Shown piece by piece: positions 52,122 through 61,642 of a DNA stretch of 64,000 bases; within the stretch, counting starts at the first letter, position 1, and each line of letters opens with the position of its first letter. The notes under the pieces are model-generated. The model was not told the DNA's origin. It saw only the letters and a list, made by a program, of their open reading frames with translations, and made no database searches. This stretch comes from Microvirga ossetica (GTDB taxonomy: Bacteria > Pseudomonadota > Alphaproteobacteria > Rhizobiales > Beijerinckiaceae). The stretch spans positions 248,001 through 312,000 of the forward strand of contig NZ_CP016620.1 of NCBI RefSeq assembly GCF_002741015.1, read 5' to 3'. Made by a program: the position numbers and the translations under genes.

Positions 52122-53180
52122 TAGAGCATCGGCTGTTCAGACGAATCCATAACCTGCGGCAGTGAAGTAGTTGCGGCATTCCTCAGCTTCGACCCCATCA
52201 CAGATGTCCCCGATGGCCCGCCAGAGCGCGTCAAAGGTGCGGGCTTCGGCTTTGCGCAGATGTGCTTTGATCTTGGCGAAGAGTTGCTCAATTGGGTTCA
52301 AATCGGGCGAATAAGCAGGCAGGAACAGGAACCAGGCGCCGCGTTGCTTCAGACACTGCGCCGCCGTCTCGCTCTTGTGCGCCGGCAGGTTGTCGAGGAT
52401 CACCACGTCGCCCTTGGACAAGGTCGGAGCAAGCTGGGTCTCCACATAAGTCTCAAAGATCTGACGGGTCATCGGCCCATCGATCACCCAAGGCGCCGTC
52501 AGACCACAGTAGCGCAGCCCGGCGACAAAGGTCTGGGTCAGCCAGTGGCCGAATGGTGCCCTTGCATACAGACGCTGCCCTTTGAGGCAGCGGCCGCGCA
52601 GGCGCGTCATCTTGGTGGATGTGCCGGTCTCATCGAGAAACACGAGCCGGTGCGGCTCCTGGCGCATGCGCGGCTGGCGTTTTGTGTGCCAATGCTCGCG
52701 GGCCTGGCGCACGTCGGAGCGTTCTTGTTCGCTGGCCCGCAAAGTTTTTTTTGACGCTATAGCCGTGGCGGATGTACCAGCGCGCGATGGACGCCGGCGT
52801 GATCTTGGTGCCCAAGGCCAGCAGTTCGGCCGCGAGCTGGGGCATGGTGATGTCGTTCCTCTCGGCGACGCGACGGATCAGAAACTCGCGATGCGGGTCG
52901 AGCTTGGAGTAGCGCCAGCCGCCCTCTGGTTTGGGCGCCAGGCTGCCGGTGGCCCGATACGCCGCCATGAGCCGCACCACAAACGCGACCGACACCTCAA
53001 AATGGCGCGCGGCCTCATGGCAGGAATGCCCCGCCTCAACAAAGCGCACCACCCGTTGCCGCAGATCCAGCGAGTAGGACTTGGTCATCGCTCATCTCCT
53101 CTAAAGAGGGCCGAGATAAGGGAATCACAAAGCCGTCACGCCGCATAGCCTCCGATTCAATCAGAACAGCCGATGCTCTA
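52122..53180 (-). mobile_element. IS630-family element, copy 2
   Basis: TA at 52122-52123 and 53179-53180, with perfect ends AGAGCATCGGCTGTTC and its complement. Excision with one TA restores the SDR gene. Distinct from copy 1 at 35470 but the same group. Confidence 0.92.
52137..53088 (-). CDS. IS630-family transposase, two frames
   Basis: Frame 1 (53088-52630) starts [20 protein letters not shown] and carries a helix-turn-helix ([20 protein letters not shown]). It meets an A8 run at 52745-52752 (T8 on the plus strand). Frame 2 (down to 52137) has [33 protein letters not shown] and [17 protein letters not shown] slippage site of this kind is normal for the group, so the element is probably active. 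Confidence 0.88.
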
Positions 53181-53638
53181 GTGGGCGAGTTTACTCTTGA
53201 GGAAATCAACGAGACCCTGGACGTCAACGTTCGGGCTCCGTTTCTCGCATCACAGGCTGCTATTCGGCATCTGACCAAGGGCGGCCGCATCATCAATATC
53301 GGAAGCACCGTGGCAACCCGCATGCCTCGCACAACCGGGAGCCTCTATGCCACAAGCAAAGCTGCCCTGGTCGGCATGACGAAAGGTATGGCTCGTGACC
53401 TTGGCCCGCACGGAATCACGGTGAACATGGTCAATCCCGGTCCGACACGCACCGGAATGCTAGCGCCCGACGGCTCTGAGGTGGCGGAAGCCATTCGCAG
53501 CTTTATGGCAACTAAGGAATTCGCCCATCCTAATGACATCGCTGGACTTGTCGCCTATGTGGCTAGCCCTGCGAGCCAGTTCGTGACTGGCGCTCTCCTC
53601 AATATCGATGGCGGTTATACCGTCTGAACGGATGACCA

Positions 53639-53683
53639 GTCGCCCGATCTCCCGCAGTATGCCCGCGAGAGATCGGGCGACTA
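53639..53683 (+). terminator. Terminator hairpin after SDR gene
   Basis: AGTCGCCCGATCTC (53639-53652) pairs perfectly over 14 bp with its complement at 53670-53683. It lies 11 bp after the SDR stop and marks the end of the peptide ABC operon. Confidence 0.7.
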
Positions 53684-53776
53684 CGCAGAGCGAAAATCTC
53701 TTGAGTCCTGTTAGCGCTCCGTGACCGCGCGCTCGTAAGTTGTAGTAGGTACAAACAGCGGGGAGGACAAATCGGC

Positions 53777-54601
53777 GGCTGTGTCGCAAATCTGGAACGG
53801 AGGCGAGAGAATGGCTGAGGCGTCGCCTTGGCTTCAGGCAGCGAGCCTCTCAAACTGCTCGGCGAGTGAGGGCTGCGGATTCCGGGCTTAGATCGCCTGC
53901 TGCTTGCGCATCATGTGGATCATCTCGATCCCGCCCAGGATCACACGAGCGCTGTTCATCGCATTGAACCCGAGCATCGGCCGCACTCGCCGCTTGACGG
54001 CCCGATGATCCTGTTCGATCCGGTTGTTGAGATAACGACTCTGCCGGATCCGGATCGGCTTCAGTTTCTGCCGTGTTTGGCCTTGCAGCCGGTCTGTCAT
54101 GTCACAGGACCCGATCGCCTCCCGGTTGGTCTGGCTGCCGTCGATGACGGTCCGCTCGAGCCGACCATGCCGCTTGAGGGCTCGGCTTAGGAACAGTTTG
54201 GCAGCAGCCAAATTGCGCCGCTCGATGAACCAGGATTTAACGGTGTCGCCGTTGCTGTCGATGGCACGGTACAAGTACATCCAGCGGCCGCGGACCTTGA
54301 TGTAAGTTTCGTCGATATGCCACTTGCCGGTGACCGGACGCTTGCGGCGATTGAACCGCTCGAGGAGCTCAGGGGAGTAATGGACAACCCAGCGATGCAC
54401 CGTAGCATGGTCAACGGAGATGCTTCGTTCGGCCATCATCTCCTCCAAATTCCGCACGCTGAGGCTGTAAGCCAGATACCAGCGCACGCAGAGCAGGATT
54501 ACAGAGCGATCAAAATGCCTGCCCTTGAACACCATGACCTCCGCAACTGTGACTCTGGGCACAGTAGCTGAAACTCTGAAACAAATTGTTGCGACAGATC
54601 C
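53777..54601 (-). mobile_element. IS6-family element, third type (825 bp)
   Basis: The ends are GGCTGTGTCGCAAA (53777) and, inverted, GGATCTGTCGCAAC (54601), an imperfect pair. Flanking 8-mers AAATCGGC and ATCTTCTC differ, so there is no target duplication and the insertion probably rearranged DNA. The right side cuts a spore-photoproduct-lyase-like gene. Confidence 0.7.
53888..54535 (-). CDS. IS6-family transposase (IS26-like)
   Basis: About 215 residues from MVFKGRHFDRSVILL, the usual IS26-group start (the open frame begins nine codons earlier). The catalytic regions are WHIDETYIKVRGRWMYLYRA, TVIDGSQTNREAI and NNRIEQDHRAVKRRV. It belongs to a different branch from the two 815-bp IS6 copies. 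Intact. Confidence 0.9.
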   Translation of the reverse strand: MVFKGRHFDRSVILLCVRWYLAYSLSVRNLEEMMAERSISVDHATVHRWVVHYSPELLERFNRRKRPVTGKWHIDETYIKVRGRWMYLYRAIDSNGDTVKSWFIERRNLAAAKLFLSRALKRHGRLERTVIDGSQTNREAIGSCDMTDRLQGQTRQKLKPIRIRQSRYLNNRIEQDHRAVKRRVRPMLGFNAMNSARVILGGIEMIHMMRKQQAI

Positions 54602-55242
54602 ATCTTCTCCGGCATAAGCGAGAACCGGATGCGGGTCTTACCTTGCGAATCGTATAACAGCAGGTCACGGTTCACAAACTTGGTCGCAAACGAACCCTTG
54701 ACGTTGGGCAGGCGCCGGAACAATCCGACAAGATCCCGGACGTTGTCGCAGATGGAGGCACCGACCGACAGATCAGCGTTCTCGCCGATGTCGTAAACCC
54801 AATGCTGAGAATCGATCTGGTCGGGCACAGTCAGGTCATTCTGTCGCTTAATATGTCGCGCGATGGCCGCACGGGCCTCCTCGATATTGACGAAGATCGA
54901 GATGGGATTGGCATAACCTTTTCGCCGAGGAACGTAGCAATAGGCGCAGGCCATCGCGCAGCCGTTCGATGTCGATGGAGCGATGAAGTGAGCACTGCGC
55001 CCGTTGGGGCGCATGGTGAGCCCTTTCTTGCCCCCTAGCACGAGACTGCTGCTCTTGATCCTGAGCCAGTCCTCAGCGTTGCCCTCATTGCCGTGGAGCG
55101 ATGGGATGTTCCAGTGCGATCCGACAGTCAAGCGCTCAGCCTGTGGGTATCGGGAGAGGATCTCCTGGCCGCGGGCATAGGCTTCCACCGCGGGCTCAAG
55201 ATAGATGCGCTCGATATCGAGCAGTTGCTTTGGGAGCGCCAT
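54602..55242 (-). pseudogene. Spore photoproduct lyase-like radical SAM protein, truncated
   Basis: The protein starts MALPKQLLDIERIYLEPAVE. It has the radical SAM triad CAMACAYCYVPRRKG and the segment FATKFVNRDLLLYDSQGK. In spore-formers the family repairs a UV thymine dimer using a radical SAM. Alphaproteobacterial relatives of about 370 residues exist without spores. Only about 214 residues remain: the C-terminal part is replaced by IS6 sequence at 54602, so it is probably inactive. A weak ribosome binding site precedes the start. Confidence 0.65.
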
Positions 55243-55921
55243 CAGGGTTCCAACCATCCGCATGCCCGTGCGCCAGGACATCAGCCACATGCGAAATCCT
55301 TCAGGGCGGTCAGTTCGTTATATGGGTGCTGCACAGTCCGATCCGCGCAACAAAGCCACCATAATCCGCAAAATTCACGATCCCTGCACCAACGCCCTCT
55401 GAGCGTGTAATTCTCTTACATTATCCGCAGGATTGGAACACGGGCAGCACAACTGCGTGGACGGGCACCACAGAGCGGACATTAGTCCGACTTACCTCCC
55501 GAACTCTCCGCATTCTCTTACCGCTGAGGAATATTTTCATAATGCGGACAGCCATGCCGTCGAAGTGGCGAAGTCATGGATGACGGTAGCGGTTGTTGGC
55601 CAAGCGGCTGGAAAGTAAACGAGAAGTTGATGGCGATCATCCCACGGCCCTTCTGGCCGTCGAAAGTGTGGGAATTTGGCTACATAGGGTCAAAGATCGA
55701 ACGCACCTGAGCACAAAACAAGCGCGCTCGCTTGATCGTGAACCACTCCTCGATAATGTGGCTGCAGCGACGGGGATGCCCCAGTCGTCATCACGGCGAG
55801 TTCGGATGAAAAGACGGGCCACCGGCTACTAGGGGAAAAGGGACGTGTTTGATGCTTTGTTGAAGTCATCGAGGCACTAAAACCCGGCCCCCCAGGGTCT
55901 CGAAACTTTGGAGGTTTAACC
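55243..55921. other. Gene-poor leader upstream of porin
   Basis: Short open frames in this 680-bp gap (55433-55618, 55593-55832) show no recognised features. The end holds the porin leader with GGAGG at about 55909. No terminator stands out; porin transcripts may start within this gap. Confidence 0.4.
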
Positions 55922-57187
55922 ATGAAGCTCGCTAAGAGCCTCTTTCTCGGATCGGTCGCGGGTCTCGCGGCTGTTGCCGGAGCTCAAGCTGCCGACCTTC
56001 CCGTAGCGAAGGCCGCTCCTGTCGAATACGTTCGCGTCTGCTCCACCTACGGCGCAGGCTTCTTCTACATCCCCGGCACCGAAACCTGCCTCCGCGTCGG
56101 CGGCCGTGTTCGCGCCGAGTTCGGTTATGTTGAGCCGAACGACCGCGAAGACGACGCGATCGGCTTCCGCGCTCGTGGCCGCATTCAGCTCGACGCCCGC
56201 ACCGCCACCGCTTACGGCCTCCTGCGCACCTTCGTGCGTTTCGAGATGACCCGTAACACCGGCGTGTATGGCAACGACTCGACCTCGCCGAACGTCGACC
56301 AGGCTTTCATCCAGTTCGGTGGCCTCACCGCCGGTCGCGTCGTGTCGATGTTCGACAACAGCGACCTGCCGACGGGCCACTTCGGTACGCTCCGCTTCTC
56401 GGACGCTCCGAACGTGAACCTGTTCGCCTACACCTTCTCGTTCGGCAACGGCTTCTCGGCCACCCTGTCGGCAGAAGAAGGCCGCTATGGCACTCTGCTT
56501 GGCACCGCACTCGCGGAAGCCGGTCAGCGCATGCCTGACGTGGTTGCTAACCTGAAGTACGCTGGTACCTGGGGCTCGTTCCAAGTCTCCGGCGCTCTGC
56601 ACCAGCAGCGCAGCAACGTCCTGACGCCTGTCAACACTCCTGGTCTTGACCCGATCCTGTACGGCACGATCCCGGACACCGAGTACGGCTGGGCCGTGAC
56701 GGCTCAGGGCTCCGTGAACCTGCCGATGCTCGGTGCTGGCGATGCCCTTTGGCTCGCTGCAACCTACGCTGACGGCGCTCTTGGCTACCTCGGCTTCGGC
56801 ACGGGCGCCGGCGTCACCAGCTTCGGCGGCCTGCGGACGAACATCAACGTCGTCGATGCCTTCATCGACGCTGCTGGCAACATCGCGACCGGCGAAGGCT
56901 GGTCCGTTGCCGGTGGTATGCGTCACTACTGGACCCCGACCCTCCGTCAGAACCTGTTCGGCTCCTATGCTGACGTCTCGTACGACGGTACCGCTGTTGT
57001 TAACATCGACTTCAACGAGTGGCGCGTCGGCACCAACCTGATCTGGTCGCCGGTTGCCGGTCTCGATCTCGGTGTCGAGGTCATGTACAGCCGCCTCGAG
57101 TCGGACACCCCGGTCCTGTTCAACGGTCTCCTCGGCGACGTGGACGATGCTTGGGAAGGCCGCCTGCGCGTTCAGCGCGACTTCTAA
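55922..57187 (+). CDS. Outer-membrane porin (Porin_2 family)
   Basis: This 421-residue protein has a signal peptide ending GAQA (MKLAKSLFLGSVAGLAA start). The mature region begins ADLPVAKAAPVEYVRVCSTY and has the conserved GAGFFYIPGTETCLRVGGRV, the two-Cys opening of Hyphomicrobiales porins. Sixteen amphipathic strands of a trimeric barrel are expected; the last residue is Phe (QRDF), the C-terminal assembly signal. It allows passive uptake of small hydrophilic solutes. A terminator follows at 57212. Confidence 0.95.
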   Translation: MKLAKSLFLGSVAGLAAVAGAQAADLPVAKAAPVEYVRVCSTYGAGFFYIPGTETCLRVGGRVRAEFGYVEPNDREDDAIGFRARGRIQLDARTATAYGLLRTFVRFEMTRNTGVYGNDSTSPNVDQAFIQFGGLTAGRVVSMFDNSDLPTGHFGTLRFSDAPNVNLFAYTFSFGNGFSATLSAEEGRYGTLLGTALAEAGQRMPDVVANLKYAGTWGSFQVSGALHQQRSNVLTPVNTPGLDPILYGTIPDTEYGWAVTAQGSVNLPMLGAGDALWLAATYADGALGYLGFGTGAGVTSFGGLRTNINVVDAFIDAAGNIATGEGWSVAGGMRHYWTPTLRQNLFGSYADVSYDGTAVVNIDFNEWRVGTNLIWSPVAGLDLGVEVMYSRLESDTPVLFNGLLGDVDDAWEGRLRVQRDF

Positions 57188-57211
57188 TCGGCTTGTCCTG
57201 ATTGGATAGAG

Positions 57212-57242
57212 AAACCCCGGTGGCAACGCCGGGGTTTTCTTT
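57212..57242 (+). terminator. Rho-independent terminator after porin
   Basis: AAACCCCGG (57212-57220) pairs with CCGGGGTTT (57229-57237), followed by TCTTTT. It begins 25 bp after the porin stop. Confidence 0.8.
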
Positions 57243-57276
57243 TGCCCATGTTGAACTTGCGCTTGAAGGGAGCCAA

Positions 57277-57795
57277 ATGGCAGAGACAATCTTTGCTCGG
57301 ATGATCTCGGAGAGGCGCAAGGACATGAACCTCTCACTACGAGAGCTTGCGCGAGTAACAGGTATCGCTGCGTCAACAATCTCTCGGATAGAGAACGGAC
57401 GGCTATCGCCCACGTTGGATATAGTGGTGAAGCTGACATCGGCACTCAACCTGGAGCCATCGGCTGCTAACCCGGATTCAGGTATCGCGCCTGCAACTCC
57501 GGAACCCGTGACAGCAGGTGAGGAGCCGAGGCAAGACGTCTCTGCACAGATTGTCGTCCACAAAACCCTTGGAAATACGATTCTGCAAAAAGGGATTCGC
57601 CGCGATCTAAGCCGTATCGCCGCCCGAAATGGTTATGAATTTGCCATTCTCGTCAGAGGCACCTGTCAGCTCCGCACGAGCGCCGGGTTCAGTCAAACTT
57701 TGGGTCCTGGATCAACAATCAATTGCAAGCTCATTACTAAGCAAACATACTTTGCTGTTGCGGAGGAGGAAGCTGAACTGCTTTGGATCGGCTGA
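57277..57795 (+). CDS. XRE-family regulator with cupin-like domain
   Basis: 172 residues from MAETIFARMISERRKDMNLS, chosen because GGGAG lies 6 bp upstream and the longer frame lies over the porin terminator. A helix-turn-helix (LRELARVTGIAASTISRIEN) is followed from about residue 100 by a cupin-like barrel (GYEFAILVRGTCQLRTS, FAVAEEEAELLWIG). Such proteins bind DNA with a small-molecule signal from the cupin. The target may be the porin or an unlinked metabolic gene. Confidence 0.8.
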   Translation: MAETIFARMISERRKDMNLSLRELARVTGIAASTISRIENGRLSPTLDIVVKLTSALNLEPSAANPDSGIAPATPEPVTAGEEPRQDVSAQIVVHKTLGNTILQKGIRRDLSRIAARNGYEFAILVRGTCQLRTSAGFSQTLGPGSTINCKLITKQTYFAVAEEEAELLWIG

Positions 57796-58128
57796 GAGCA
57801 AATCTCGGTTGGGACGATAAGTGCGACTGTTGAGGGACGGCGAGGACTTTGCGGCCAGAACGCGCTTCAAGGCGTTTGAGGAGATTTCGGCGTTCTAAAT
57901 AGGACGTAATTCTGCATGGGGCACACACCGCTGGGATCGAGCAGCCATCTTCGCCTCGGCCACAACAAGATCAAGGAGCTGAAATTGCTCCTGGGACCAG
58001 CCCCAAGGCCGATTTCAAGGTCCATTGTGGTGGGATGGGGACTTTTCATCACACAATGAGCAGCCTCGGGGCAGGCTGCGATGGAAATCACGTGCGCCGG
58101 CTCACCGGAGCCGCTAGTAGCGTTGGTC
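57796..58128. other. Short spacer without a clear gene
   Basis: A minus-strand frame (57867-58193) has no recognised features. I see no clear gene or signal in this spacer of about 330 bp. Confidence 0.4.
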
Positions 58129-58563
58129 ATGACCCTCAGACTCTTCTCCCAGTGGCTGGCTTGGCTGCTCGTCCTGGCTATTGCCGTCTTCACGCTGTCC
58201 CCGATTGAACTCCGACCAGTAACCGCGGCACCGGCGAACTGGGAGCGGTTTACCGCTTTTATGGCGATCGGGGCGCTCCTCTGCCTGGGCTATCCCCAGC
58301 ACCGGTGGCGCATGGTTGGGCTGGTGATCGGTCTGGCTGGGCTGCTCGAGGTGCTCCAGCATGTGAGCCCAAGCCGGCATGGCAGGCTTCCGGACGGCCT
58401 CGTCAAGGCCGCAGGGGCCCTTCTGGGAATCGTGCTTGGATTGGCGGCTGAGCGTATGTTGGAGCGGTTGAGGACACGCTCCAGACCCGGACAGGATCCG
58501 CGCGCCACCTTTCCTGGCACAGAGAACAGACCGCCTGCCAGCGCCTGCGTCCAGAACCAGTAA
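58129..58563 (+). CDS. VanZ-like membrane protein
   Basis: About 144 residues. The frame has TLRLFSQWLAWLLVLAIAVF, then TLSPIELRP, a second helix (FTAFMAIGALLCLGYPQHRW) and a third near GLVIGLAGLLEVLQHVSPSR. HVSPSRHGRLPDGLVKAAGA matches the VanZ signature (QxxxPxRxxxxxDxxxNxxG). The tail is basic and polar. VanZ proteins confer low-level glycopeptide resistance in Gram-positives; here the role is unknown, perhaps in the envelope. Confidence 0.65.
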   Translation: MTLRLFSQWLAWLLVLAIAVFTLSPIELRPVTAAPANWERFTAFMAIGALLCLGYPQHRWRMVGLVIGLAGLLEVLQHVSPSRHGRLPDGLVKAAGALLGIVLGLAAERMLERLRTRSRPGQDPRATFPGTENRPPASACVQNQ

Positions 58564-58820
58564 TAGGTAAGGGCAGGGCGGGCCTGAGTGGCACGGTTCC
58601 CATTGCATCCGAGAGGGCGGCCTAAAGTCAAACTCAACCCCATACACAGTAGCTTGGACCGTTGGCGGGCTCGCCGGCCGGCACGAGAGCGCCCATGGGC
58701 AGCCACACCGCACTCACGACCGGGTTCCATATCCGTGAAATGATCGCGCAAGCCATCCGGTGGGAGCGCACGTTGTCCGGCAGGATAATTGCGCGGGGGG
58801 AGGCGGGCCGGCCTTGCCCG

Positions 58821-59234
58821 CTATGTAGGCGACAGGGACTTACCGTAGCCATCGAGCAGGCCCGCGATCTCGTGCAACATTGCCGTCAATGGCTTCGTCG
58901 ATTTGATGTCGAATGACAGGTCGGGCCGCGCGAAGAGCGCCAGGCAGAGCTCCCTCGCATCGCGGCGGGACTGATACGCAATTCCGTCGGGCTGGTCTGG
59001 ATGATCCCAAAAGGCGTCCGACCACAAGCCGCAGGGCTCGTAGGGGCCGGTGGAGATCGCGTTGTCGGTGCCGACCGCTTGCAGGCCGGAACCATAGAGT
59101 GTCACGACGCGCAGGTCACGGCGGCAGACCAGCTCTGTTGCAGCGCGGTCCATGATTCCGAGGCGGCGACCATCAGGCGCTGCGGGTTGCGCAGCAGCGT
59201 TTCCGCCGGCGCGGCTCAGGCCGACATCCAGCAC
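58821..59234 (-). pseudogene. RES-domain protein, C-terminal remnant
   Basis: The frame reads DLRVVTLYGSGLQAVGTDNA, then ISTGPYEPCGLWSDAFWDHP and DGIAYQSRRDARELCLALF. This is the second half of a RES domain (NAD-degrading toxin fold; the RYGxxxLP opening is missing). Upstream at about 59230 the frame runs into unrelated sequence, so the N-terminus is absent. No partner antitoxin (Xre type) is adjacent. Confidence 0.6.
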
Positions 59235-59359
59235 GCCGCAGCCCTAGTTGAGGACAACTGCGACCTACCCGTTAAGCGGATTGAGCGTGGTTGTCCCTCA
59301 GAGCTTCGCTCCTTGTCAGCGCCCGCCATGTCTGTCGAGGGCGGGGGCATCCACAGGAT

Positions 59360-60155
59360 CTGATATGCGGGCGGGCGCTGGGCCTATGCATCGGCCCTCA
59401 TCGACGGCTTCATCGACTACATCTTCATCACAATCGACATATTCGATCTGACGAAACCTCGCAAGGCCGGACGCTATTGGCTGCCGGGTATGAACTCGCG
59501 GCAGGGGAGAACCCGATTGGGCGCCGACAAGGCGGCACGCGCCGCACCATGCGATCATCCACGGCGACGCCGCCTACGGGGCGTGGCGCGATGCAGGTCT
59601 AGTGATGATCGATGTCGCCGACCGCAGCCTACCCAAGTTGGTCGTGCATCGCAATTGATCGGCTCCCTACGACGGCGGCACGCACAACTGCCTTCTGCTG
59701 CCCGACCGGGACCTGCGCGTCGTGCTCGATGAGGCAGTGCTCGACAACATGGAGGATGGCCTCAAGTTCATCTGGATGTTCGACATCCGGGAGCCCTCGA
59801 ATCCGATCAGCATATCGACCCTCCCGACACCGTCGGAGGCGGACTCTGCGAAGAAGGGCGGTCATTCAGGTCCGCATGACGTTCACGAGAACCGTCCAGG
59901 GAGTTTCGCGAACTCGGAACTCATCGTTGCGATGCACCGGACTGCAGGCGTGCGGGGCCTCGACCGCGACCGGTACTGTCCGGCCGAGGTCTGAGCGTTC
60001 GTCCCGCCGGCTCCAGCGTGGATGGCCGGTCGTCGCCCCGGTCGACCGCGGGTGATCCAGTCATGCGATGTTTTCGTTGACGCTAATGGCATCGTCTACA
60101 GCAACGACTACAACGGCGGGCTCTACATCCTTGAGTTCAACCCGAAACGAAGGAT
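59360..60155 (+). pseudogene. LVIVD-repeat-like protein, frameshifted
   Basis: Pieces in several plus-strand frames follow one protein: FITIDIFDLTKPRKAGRYWL and PGMN; HNCLLPDRDLRVVLDEA-like text; NMEDGLKFIWMFDIREPSNP; SADSAKKGGHSGPHDVHENR-like text; and SCDVFVDANGIVYSNDYNGG ending LEFNP. This fits a beta-propeller LVIVD-repeat protein, with at least three frameshifts. It is decayed. Confidence 0.55.
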
Positions 60156-60262
60156 TTTTTGGAGTACTGGCTTACGCAGCCCATCTTCCTATACTGTGAG
60201 TAGTTTCTCTGCGTACTGCGTTATCAGCGTCCCGACAGCTCTCTCGCGAATTGGGTGCCGCC

Positions 60263-61594
60263 ATGCAGACACCGTGGGCAATCCTACTCACGAAATTCAA
60301 CGACAACAACGACGAGCCCTTTCCTCGACTCCGCTATGAGGAGATCTTTACGACCGCCGGAACGGGCAAATGGAACATGGTCGACTACTTCAGCGACATG
60401 TCCCACGGGAAGCTCGATCTGAGCGGTACCCAGGTCTTCGGGTGGTACACGCTCGACAAGGCGACTGCCGATTACACGGGGAGTGGGCTGAACCCGGCTG
60501 GCCGGGACGAACTTCTCCAATGGGCCAAGGACAAGGCGACCTCCGAGGGCGTCAATCTCGGGGACTTCCACAACGTGGTGGTCGTGCTCAACTCCGGCCG
60601 TGACCTCTTCGGTGGCCTCAACGGCATCGTATGCGGCGACGACGGCGCCAACAGCGCTCTCTCCGGATTGTCCCCCAGTTTCCTGGGGCAGGAGATGGGC
60701 CATGGATACGGCCTGAACCATTCCAGAAGGGAAGGGTCTACCGTCGACTACACCGATCCCTTCGACGTCATGAGCGTCGATGCGGGACGGTCTGCTCCTC
60801 ATCCCATCTACACAGACCTCGACCCCTTCGGGCAGCCCGTCTACGAGATCGGTCCCGGTCTCAACGCAGCCAACATGTGGTCAAAGGGTTTGCTGGACAT
60901 GACCCGCGTCTGGACCGATCCCGGGTCAGCCCGCATCAGTACCTCTGTGCAACTGCGTCCGCTGCATCGACGCGATCTTCCCGGTTATCTCGCGGCCAGG
61001 TTCGGCGAATACTTCATAGAGTTCAGGATGAACACGGGGTGGGACGCACGCGTACCTGCCTGTATTCTCGTCCACCGCTTCGAGAAGGGCATTTCCTATC
61101 TCGTCCCGGACGAAGACGGGAACGACACATTCAGAGCCGGTAGCGGCATCAGCACGCCGGAAAACCTGTCCGTCCTCGGCTCAGGTTTCAGCATCCGAGT
61201 GAAGTCCATCGATGTGGCCAACGAGGTTGCGACAGTTTCGCTCGGAAGAGCCCCGGCCCAGATCCCGAAAGTCTTCCCACAGGAGGGGCCTTTCCAAACG
61301 CCGTGGATCAAGTGGCTGGAGGCTGCATCCCTCGGAGAGGCTGTCGTCATCCTGAACGGGACCGCCGTATCCATCCCTCGCAGCTCGCCGGCCTACGGCA
61401 TCCTCGAGAACGTCGCCATGATCGGCAGCAGCCACCCGCTGATGTCGGAACGGCTCCAGATCTCCATCAGGGAGGAGGCAATGACAAATATCGCCAGGCT
61501 CTCCCAGACCGAAATGTCCGCCCCGCTATTCCGCAGTCCCACAACATCGCTTCATCGCAAGACAGGCGGTAGGTGGGAGAACGGATCGTCCTGA
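60263..61594 (+). CDS. Putative metallopeptidase with QEMGH motif
   Basis: 443 residues from MQTPWAILLTKFNDNNDEPF. The centre has NMVDYFSDMSHGKLDLSGTQ, then LGQEMGHGYGLNHSRREGST (a zincin-like QExGHxxGxxHS in place of HExGHxxGxxHS). The C-terminal part has a beta-rich lectin-like look (FIEFRMNTGWDARVPACILV). The first zinc ligand position is Gln, so either zinc binding uses other residues or activity is lost. It lacks a signal peptide. The family is not one I can name with certainty. Confidence 0.5.
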   Translation: MQTPWAILLTKFNDNNDEPFPRLRYEEIFTTAGTGKWNMVDYFSDMSHGKLDLSGTQVFGWYTLDKATADYTGSGLNPAGRDELLQWAKDKATSEGVNLGDFHNVVVVLNSGRDLFGGLNGIVCGDDGANSALSGLSPSFLGQEMGHGYGLNHSRREGSTVDYTDPFDVMSVDAGRSAPHPIYTDLDPFGQPVYEIGPGLNAANMWSKGLLDMTRVWTDPGSARISTSVQLRPLHRRDLPGYLAARFGEYFIEFRMNTGWDARVPACILVHRFEKGISYLVPDEDGNDTFRAGSGISTPENLSVLGSGFSIRVKSIDVANEVATVSLGRAPAQIPKVFPQEGPFQTPWIKWLEAASLGEAVVILNGTAVSIPRSSPAYGILENVAMIGSSHPLMSERLQISIREEAMTNIARLSQTEMSAPLFRSPTTSLHRKTGGRWENGSS

Positions 61595-61642
61595 GCGGAA
61601 ACGCCTTGGGACGAAACAGCGGAGCGGCATTTGAGGCCCGGT

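Larger units (their letters stand above)
51821..53627 (+). pseudogene. SDR-family oxidoreductase cut by IS630
   Basis: The 5' part (51821-52123) has KVALITGGSRGIGAAIARRL and DILVNNAAVSIYK. The 3' part (53181-53627) has GRIINIGSTVATRMPRTTGS, the catalytic YATSKAAL and a C-terminal LNIDGGYTV. Joining across one TA gives IYKLVGEFTLEEIN, a normal 249-residue classical SDR with TGxxxGIG and YxxxK. It lies 28 bp after the ATPase gene, so the operon has lost this enzyme too. Confidence 0.92.

Noticed and set aside
53769..54609. 8-bp target duplication for the third IS6 type
   Set aside because: The flanks AAATCGGC and ATCTTCTC do not match in either orientation, so no simple insertion or inversion scar can be claimed.
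55916..57445. 509-codon minus-strand frame over the porin
   Set aside because: Perfect antisense of a well-conserved porin with signal peptide and C-terminal Phe; no independent features.
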